A stretch of DNA of 64,000 bases from Macrotis lagotis (Eukaryota; Chordata; Mammalia; Peramelemorphia; Peramelidae), in the NCBI RefSeq assembly GCF_037893015.1, contig NC_133666.1, forward strand, positions 226,796,996-226,860,995, given 5' to 3'. The number at the start of each line of letters is the position of its first letter. Within the stretch, counting starts at the first letter, position 1. Below are positions 56,640 through 64,000 of this stretch, in pieces. The notes beneath the pieces are model-generated. The model made no database searches and was not told the origin of the DNA. It saw only the letters and a list, made by a program, of their open reading frames with translations. The position numbers and the translations under genes are program-made.

Positions 56640-58455
56640 CTTATCCCACAGTTTACAGTGACCCTTTCAAAATCTTTTCATCCTTCATTAAATCTTCCAT
56701 GACTACCCCTCTTATCACCATTTTAGCTGAGATCCTTGCCTCATATTTTACAGGAAAATTTGAGGTCATTCACCATGAGCTTCCACTTCTCATCTATCAC
56801 TCTGATGCCTTCTCCCTCTATCTCCTCTTTCACCTCATCTCATACAATAGTGTGACCTTACTTCTCCTAGCAAGGCTAACCCCACTACCTGCTCAAGTGT
56901 TAGGTTTCAAGAATAGATCTTTCCTGTTTCCTCTAAAAGATTGTCCCCTTTGTTATCCCTACTCTGTCAAGTATTTTCCATCTCTCCTATTTACTGGCAT
57001 ATTTCCTACCACCTACAAATACATCTGTGTCTGTGTCTCCCTCATCTTGAAAACTCTCTCATTTTATCTATTCCTCTTATCATTCTATATCACTTCTGCT
57101 CCTTATGGCTAAACTCTTCAAAAAAAAATGGTATCCATAATGGATGTCTACACTTTCTCTCCTCTTGCTCTCTTCTTAACTCCTTATAATCCCTAACTCC
57201 TTCTCATTCTAATGAAACTTCTTTGTCTAAAGTTATTTATAATCTTTTAGCTGTCAAATATGACCTTTTCTCAATTTTCATTCTCCTTGACCTCTCTGCA
57301 GCCTTTGATACTATTGAAGATTTTCTTCTCTTTGATATTCTCTTTTCTCCATTTTCAAAATGTTAATTCCTCCTGTTTCTCCTTCTATCCATCTACTATT
57401 CCTCTATTTCCTTTATTAGACCTTCCACCAAATCATACCCTCTAACCATAGGCGTCACTTGGTGCTCTATCCCGGACCTTCTTTTTTTGCTCTCTTTATA
57501 CTACTTTACTTTATTTCAACAGCTTCAATGAATTTTATTACTATCTCTACACTGAAGATTCTTAAATTTGCCTATCCTGCTCCAAACACTTCAAATCTTG
57601 CATCTCCAACTGCCTTCCAGACATCTTGAATTCTCTCATTATCTATCCCCCCCCACCAAGCCCACTCCCATCTGCTACCTTCCCTCATCACCATCCTCCT
57701 ACTCCCTCAGATTTGCGACCTAGGAGTCATCTTTGACTTTCCACTCTTACACTCCTTGTATTCAATCTATTGTTGAGGGCTGCAGCTTCTTGAATATTCT
57801 TTCTTCTCTCACCTGACATGCTAGTATAGTCCTCATTATGTCAGGCTTAAACTAATGCAACAGGCTGCTGGTGGCTGCCTCAAGTCTCTTTGCACTCCAA
57901 TTCAGTCACCAAAAATGATTTTCCTAGAGTGCAGGTTTGATCCTCTTACCCCTTCTCCTCCCTACTCAATAAACTCCAGTGGCTTCCCTATCATTTCAAG
58001 GATTAAATACAAAATATTTCATTTGGTATTCAAAAACCCTCCATAACCTTTCTAACCTTCTTAAAACTTCCTCCTTCATATGTATTCTTTGATCTACTGA
58101 CACTGACTTCCTGACCATTCTATGAACTAAACACTCCATCTTCAGACAGTGGATATTTTCTCTGATGTTCCTCATGCCTAGAATGCCCTTCTTTTCTCCT
58201 CTTTGCCTTTTGATTTCTCTGGATTCCTTCAAACCCCAAATAAAATTTCATTTTTATGGAAAACCTTTCTCAACTCTTCTAGTGCCTTTCCTCTGTTATT
58301 TCCTATAGATCCTGTTTGTAGTTTGTTTATATTTACTTTCATGTTACTTCATCCTTTAGATTATAAAATCTTTAAGAGGAGGGACTGCCTTTTGTGTATG
58401 TATAAACTTTATCAAATTACTTGCCTTCTCAATGATGAGAAAGGGGTCTCATAGT
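56640..58455 (+). repeat. Long L2 LINE with reverse-transcriptase relic, plus strand
   Basis: An old 1.8-kb L2. Around 57284-57355 the RT block DLSAAFDTIEDFLLFDILF is readable (L2 RT: DLSAAFDTVDH). Around 57455 'GVTWCSIPDLLF' stands where GVPQGSVLGPLLF is expected. Downstream come 'gacatcttgaattctctcat', cctaggagtcatctttgac-like sequence and 'ccagtggcttccctatcatt'. The L2 3'UTR order follows ('ccttcaaaccccaaataaaa', 'agtgcctttcctctgttatt', 'gattataaaatctttaagag'). Frames are shifted many times, and the FADD box is lost. Inactive. Confidence 0.8.
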
Positions 58456-58479
58456 TTTTTGTTTCCTTTTGTTCTGATC

Positions 58480-58762
58480 CTTCTTTCACAACATGACTAA
58501 TATGAAGATATGTTTAACATAGTTATACATGTAAGACATATTACTTGCTGACAAGGGGGGAGTGAGAAAAGTGGAACTCAAAATTTTACAAAAAAGAATG
58601 TAAAAACTATCTTTGAATGAAATTGGAATAATAAATAATTTTTTAAATGATGGGGAAGAGGAGGGAAAGGGGGATTTGAAATCTGAAATTATTTTTAAGA
58701 AACAAAGGTTAAAAATTATTTTACATGTATTTGGAAAAAAATAAAATGCTAAAACTTTTAAA
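58480..58762 (+). repeat. L1 3'UTR, plus strand
   Basis: 'ttcacaacatgactaatatg', 'agatatgtttaacatagtta', then 'gtggaactcaaaattttaca' and 'gtatttggaaaaaaataaaa' follow the L1 3'UTR order, as at 29.9-30.1 kb. Confidence 0.7.
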
Positions 58763-59595
58763 ATAAAGTTCATCATTCTCAGTCAACCTACTAATTAACC
58801 TCTCCAAACTTACCTACCCCAGTGCTCAGACAAAAAACTATATCTTCCATGTCTAAGTCCTAACTTGAGTTTTTTTGAAGTTGAGTACCTCCTCTACATT
58901 CCAATCTGCTCATATGACCTTCATGAACTCAGGATCATCTCTAAAGCAAGATGAGATATAATAAAATGATTTAACTGTAAAAATAGACTTATAAAAATAA
59001 TAGTGATCTATTTCTATAAGTATATGATTTGCTTTAAAAGTCAAAAGTTTGTGATTTTTCTCTTCACTACACTTCTTTAGCTATGTTTAATGCTTTCATG
59101 GATCCCAACTTGAATTACCTCTATTGTCTACTTCATTCATTTCTGGTCAAAGATGTCAGTGGTGCTACTGGGAGAGCCATAAAACTATGTAAGCCTAGCC
59201 TACTATAAACTCGAGCTTTCTACCTTCAAATGTAACCTCCTTGATGATAAAAAAAATAGCTTTCTTTTTAAAAATTTTTTTCCTTGATGTAGCTTTTTCA
59301 AATGTCCTCTACATTTTTCTAAACCCTTAGTTCCTTCATGTCTTTTTCAATGCAGCACTTCCCCTTACCCTCCCCTCTCTAGATCATCCTTCTGGGGTGT
59401 CCTCACAACCTGAAATAATCTTTGTTGCTTCTACTTATTTTCCCTCCAGGGTCAGGAAAAGATTCTACTACTTCCTAAGGTCATCTCATGATTTATGTTG
59501 TGAATCCCATTTCCTTTTTGTCTGTTCTGAGATTATACCCCTTCACAAATCCCTTCTTTCCCCAGTAACTTCAATATTTCCTAAGAAATAGTCCA
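58763..59595. other. Non-coding stretch
   Basis: T/C-rich, perhaps decayed L2. No diagnostic motif. Confidence 0.3.
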
Positions 59596-59599
59596 TGTG

Positions 59600-59860
59600 G
59601 GAAATGATGCAACTTGAAATAAGGGGACAGAACTGAGTGACATTTTAGAAAATGAATTAATGGATCTTGGCAGATGGTAATATGTAAGGGGTAGGAATAG
59701 AGGGAAGAAGGGAGAGAGTCAAAGATGACATGAAGGTTGAAGAATAAAAGGTGACAAGTGAAATGGTGATGCCATTTATAAAATTAAGGAAGACAAAAGG
59801 AGGAGCTTATTATGGTGGGAGTGCAGATGATAATAGATTTTAGATATTCAATTTGATACA
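59600..59860 (-). repeat. L2/L3-type LINE body, antisense
   Basis: 'gagagagtcaaagatgacat', 'gaaggttgaagaataaaagg', 'gaaatggtgatgccatttat' match the antisense LINE pattern of 13.8 kb. Confidence 0.5.
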
Positions 59861-60469
59861 GTTGAATTAATAAATCTATATTTGATTAATTTGATAGAGA
59901 AGATGAGAATAATAAAAATTTATATTATTTTAAATTATGTATAATTTTTATGTTAAAGTGTTAAAAAATAATGAATTGTCAGATTAAGTCTAATCTACCA
60001 CATAGTAGTAGGTTAGTCACTTTGAATATTCTATCCACTTTACTTACTTATAAAGGATCCAAGTCTTTGCCAACAGGGGCTGCCAGCCTATATTACTCTT
60101 ATTTAACTTTTTCTAGTGCATTCTTGAGGCTTACCAAAGTATACAAGTCACCTTTCATAGTCATGAAGGAGAATGAAAGGACAACTAAAAAGGTAGATGA
60201 CCATTTACTTTCAACTTCAGAGAGACTCAGTAGGAGGTTCTGATGATATGGTAGGTAGTGAAGTCAGGAAGAAGAGAAAGGATATCAATAGTTTTATTTC
60301 TACTAAGAGTTACGGGTAACTTTTCAATTTAATAATGGTATGCTAAGTCTATTTATGGGAATTTACCAAAGAAATATCTCAGAACTACCTATTTACATGT
60401 CTGATTAATTCCAATGAACATGAGTCTTCCAAACACATGCTACTGAATAAGTCAAAACTAATCACTGAG
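59861..60469. other. Non-coding stretch
   Basis: Nothing recognised. Confidence 0.3.
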
Positions 60470-60618
60470 GTGGCTAGGTGGCACAGTGGATAGAGCACTG
60501 GCCCTGGAGTCAGGAGTACCTGGGTTCAAATCCAGTCTCAGACACTTAAAAATTACCTAGCTGTGTGACCTTGGCAAGTCACTTAACACCACTGCCTTGC
60601 AAAAAAACAAAAAACAAA
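60470..60618 (+). mobile_element. tRNA-derived SINE, plus strand
   Basis: ggtggctaggtggcacagtg, 'gagtcaggagtacctgggt', B box ggttcaaatcc, 'actgccttgcaaaaaaac'. Confidence 0.9.
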
Positions 60619-60660
<42 letters not shown>

Positions 60661-60718
60661 AATACATATAAATAAATAAAATGAAATTAAAATAAATAAA
60701 TAAATATAAAATATATAT
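60619..60718. repeat. (TA)n and (AAAT)n microsatellite in the SINE tail
   Basis: A TA array from 60627, then aaat/taaa units, grown from the SINE A-rich tail. Confidence 0.93.
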
Positions 60719-60719
60719 A

Positions 60720-60845
60720 GCTTCCTCAACTGTAAAATGGGGATAAAAATAGGACCTACTTCCCAGGGTTATTGTGAGGATCAGATAAGTATTTCCTTAG
60801 GACAGTACCTGGAACATGGTAGGTATTTAATAACACTACTCCCTT
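60720..60845 (+). repeat. MIR 3' end / L2-like tail
   Basis: cctcaactgtaaaatgggga, 'ctacttcccagggttattgt', 'gtacctggaacatggtaggt'. Confidence 0.7.
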
Positions 60846-62269
60846 CCTTGCTCTTGTATGAAATATAATCTGTTTCTCTCACATCCTACCCCAGGTCTAT
60901 CAAGCCGGGGAGACTTTTGTCTCTAGCAAAGCAAATATACTATTCGTTTTAGCTTTCTGTATCTCAGGTTAGGATGACAAGCAATAATTATTTAAGAATG
61001 GAAACTTTTTTTTGATACTTGTTTTCCAATTTAGAGTGATAATTAATATGTGAAAAAGGAAAAAAGGACATCTTCATTTTCATATGTTAACTAGAAATCG
61101 CAATATTGACAGGATCAAGTAACTGTTTTGATCATTAAATAATTACAGATGCTATAGGATTTTGCAATGGAATAAAATACATGCAAATGCCAAAATACTG
61201 TATGTTAGTAAGTCACTGCTTTAAAACATATGGAACTTTAATTTAAGACAAATGCCATAAATGCATCTAATCATAGAACAATACTAGAATCTATTGCATA
61301 AACAGTAGTATTTAGGGATAGAACAAAAATATATACAACCCAAAAATGTGTATTACATGATCAAAAATAGATATTTTAAAGATGTAAAATTATTTTTGTG
61401 CTGTCTTAAGAAGTCTTCATGAGTGCCAACAGCTACTTCAATGAAAGAAACAATGATTTACAGTCTTGGGAATAAACTGAAATCAGGAGTACTTAACCAG
61501 TTTAATTATGTGAGTTTATAAAAGATCTAGCATATATACATTTTTCCAGGAGGAAAGGCAAACAAATTAATACATTTCTAAGATGAAATATTTACGGCAC
61601 CAAAGCTTTGTACACAATTATAGTTTAAGGCACAAGGCCAAATCTCAGAAAGAACAGTGACTATACTTAGCCTGTATCTTAAGAGTGACCAGACCAAGTT
61701 CCATACATATATTACCATGTACTATATGGAAACTAAATCTCAAAATGATTAAAACCATAATATCAAAATTGAATGAAAAGGCACAGACACTCCCAATGGG
61801 CCCAATTAAGAATACAGCTAATAGCACTAGAACAACTAGGACACCATCATTGTATTTTGGTAGAACTATTAAAAGAGGGGGAAAGAAGGTTCTTTCTTAT
61901 CCTCTAAGGGTTGAACTTATCTCATAGTAGAGCCAGAAGTGCTATTTCCTCATTTCTTACAACCAAATATTTATAAACTCTGCTGCTTTTTTTTAAATCC
62001 ATTTTTTTATCTAAAAAATGCATGTTCTATTCACTCAATATGTGAGAAGCACCAACAGGTCAGTAGCAGAATAGTTGGCATCATGGCTACTTTTTTAGGA
62101 TCCAAAGCTGTCCTTGATGCCCCTCCATACTGAAAGATCAGTTTTTTCTTTTGATTAGGCAATCCTTCAGAAAATCTTCACTTCAGGGAAAGTGCCCAAG
62201 GCAGTCATTCTCAACTTTCATTCCTTGTCATACTTCTTTTTGCATCATTCCCAACTATGGGTATTTTCA
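60846..62269. other. Repeat-poor non-coding stretch
   Basis: No repeat family recognised. 61010-61420 is non-repetitive and holds homeodomain-type (taattaca) and octamer-type (atgcaaat, about 61181) motifs. Short open frames at 61645-62133 are chance-like. Confidence 0.3.
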
Positions 62270-62425
62270 CCCTGCACCCACCCACTTTTTATCTTCATTT
62301 TATATTTGGCTTCCCCCCTTAGATTGTAAACTCCTTGAGGACAGAGACTATCTTTCTTTTTGCTTTAGTTTGTTCTCCTAGAGTTGAACAGTGCATACAG
62401 TAAATGTTTATTGACACAACTCATT
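62270..62425 (+). repeat. L2 3' end
   Basis: ccttagattgtaaactcctt, 'gaggacagagactatctttc', 'gcatacagtaaatgtttatt'. Confidence 0.8.
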
Positions 62426-63334
62426 TAAAAATCTGTGTAAAAGCCCTGCCTACACCTTATCTCTCTAAAAAATGTACTCAGAATTATTTTTCTTGCTTGC
62501 ATAAATCATTGCAGATAAAAGAGAACACAGTTCTTTGAATCTAAAGCGATAGGAACTTGAATCTAAATAGACCTTTAATGGTAGAAACATCATCACATAT
62601 AGTCAGAATCTCTCTTATTCCCATCTATTTCAATTTTAATCTGTTCTCTAGTCTTTTGTTCTTTCCCCTACCAACTCATTTTCCTTCATATTGTAGAGTT
62701 TGAGATTAATTACATGATTTGGTCTACTAAAATATGACCGATCATTCAAAATTCAGGCATTTTCACTGTCCAGGTCCTCTTCATTTTTTCCTAGGCAAGA
62801 GACTTAAAACAAAATATATTCCTATTGTGGTAGGTTGCTGTAGATTATTCTGAGGAAAACCACATGGGGCAGTACAGACTGCCATATGGAACATAATAAA
62901 TAAGGTAAGGAAGAGTGGGCAGCTTACCTGTTTAACTTTTTTTCTGAGAAAAGAAGGAAGGAGAATAGGGATACTGAATAGATGTTTTTGGGCAGACATA
63001 GAAGGTAGACAAGCTAGAAAATATAAAACTCACTTTAACCCAATCACGAGAATAATAGTCTAAAAGAAGTCTACTTTATAAGTTAATTTATTCTCAACTC
63101 AATATTTTCTTTTATTTCTATATAGGTTTAAATCATATGGACTCTGGGAATAGCAAAAGAAACTTTGAATGTGTTTGTGGCAAACAATAAAATGTGAATT
63201 CAATAGCAAACTTAACAATTATTAAACATCGAGAATTGGTAGACATAATGCCTATTTATCAAGATCTATTTGATTGTGATGATTATATTAATTTGTAAAT
63301 GATATATTTAATTTTTATATAACTTATTTCTAAA
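62426..63334. other. Non-coding stretch
   Basis: Nothing recognised. Confidence 0.3.
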
Positions 63335-64000
63335 TAAATATTCTCTACTCCCCAATGTAAAGAATAACAAATGAAAAGCAATTTAGCAAAATCAATTAAC
63401 CCAACCAAATCGGACAATGTATGCAACATTACACATCCATAGTATCCAGTCTCTTCAAAGGAAAGTAAATGAGGTATATTTCCTCACATCTTCAAACTTG
63501 GTCATTATAATTACATGGCATTTAGGGTTTTTGTTGTTATTCTTTCAATTTAAATTGCTATAGTTGTATACATATTTTCCTTGGCTCTGCTTACTTAACT
63601 TTCCATCTATTCATATGTCTTATATTACTCTTTTGTCTTCATGGTCATAATTTCTTGTGGCATAGCAATATTCATTACATTAACAGACTACATTTTCATC
63701 AACTATTCTCTAATAGATGGTTGCCTCTTTTCCCCAGTTATTTGCTATTACAAAATTGTCACATGAAGTATTTTGGCACACATAGAGTCTCTTTATCTAT
63801 TGTTGACCTCACTGGAGTGTATGTCTAGCAGAAGGATCTCAGGGTCAAAGAGTTTGGACTTCAATCACTATCTTATCATAATTATGACTTGCTTTCCAGA
63901 CTGATTCTGTCAGTTCACAGTTCTACCAACAGTGTATTAATATGACTGCCTTTCCACAGAATATGCAACATTGATGTCTTATATTCTTTTTCAACTTTTA
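63335..64000 (-). mobile_element. L1 3' end, minus strand, runs past the window edge
   Basis: The 3'UTR part (gaaaagcaatttagcaaaat, 'cttcaaacttggtcattata', 'catggcatttagggttttt') is followed by antisense distal ORF2: 'ggctctgcttacttaacttt', 'tgacctcactggagtgtatg', 'cagttctaccaacagtgtat'. Moderately diverged, and the left part is truncated only by its own tail. Confidence 0.7.

Noticed and set aside
56699-57112. 137-codon plus-strand frame, hydrophobic and leucine-rich
   Set aside because: It is in the wrong frame of the L2 relic. The hydrophobic look comes from C/T-rich L2 sequence.
1-64000. CRISPR arrays, bacterial operons, phage or endogenous retroviral genes
   Set aside because: No spaced direct repeats, ribosome-binding sites, or gag/pol/env motifs with LTR pairs were seen. 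The sequence is mammalian intergenic or intronic DNA.

Overview
The window reads as AT-rich, repeat-dense, non-coding DNA of a mammalian nuclear genome. The organism is probably an Australian marsupial. That rests on abundant tRNA-derived SINEs with an A box like TGGCGCAGTGG, a B box like GGTTCAAATCC and the ending TTGCCTTGCAAAAA, on L1 and ORF1-only L1 (HAL1-like) elements with familiar marsupial 5' and 3' ends, and on RTE-tailed composite SINEs, over a background of L2/CR1 and MIR relics. A dasyuromorph is my best guess from the SINE ending, but I could not test it. There are no operons, bacterial genes, CRISPR arrays or phage features, and almost every short open frame is chance or repeat-derived.

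The only convincing protein-coding frame is an intronless, uninterrupted 141-codon survivin (BIRC5) copy at 16906-17331 (+). It lies in a near full-length processed retrocopy flanked by a 16-bp target-site duplication (16847-16862 and 18294-18309). The retrocopy sits in a complete HAL1-like element on the minus strand (15445-19750, with its own duplication), and a SINE has since landed in the retrocopy 3'UTR (17476-17631, again with a duplication). The insertion order HAL1, then BIRC5 copy, then SINE can be read directly.

Layout. 0-6 kb: SINEs, L2/CR1 tails, a candidate 3'-terminal exon (1386-1600) and a perfect 22-bp palindrome centred on a CRE (1917-1938). 6-15 kb: L2, MIR and SINE relics with unique stretches between. 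15.4-19.75 kb: the nested HAL1/BIRC5/SINE block. 20-25 kb: an unexplained minus-strand ORF, a 7SL RNA pseudogene beside a long CA repeat, and a repeat-poor island (23.9-24.8 kb). 27-31.5 kb: an RTE reverse-transcriptase relic, L1 tails and a hAT-like short transposon. 36.1-40.0 kb: a second duplication-bounded L1/HAL1-like element. 43-47 kb: L2-type LINE and an L1 tail. 49.5-50.0 kb: a high-identity inverted repeat around a CA repeat. 51-56.2 kb: L1 tails, two of them nested head-to-head, followed by an approximately 85-bp-arm hairpin (55964-56196). 56.6-58.5 kb: a long L2. 63.3 kb to the end: an L1 tail running out of the window.

No set of genes here acts as a pathway. The testable biology is whether the survivin copy is expressed, whether the HAL1 promoter transcribes its antisense, and whether the hairpins are transcribed or processed.
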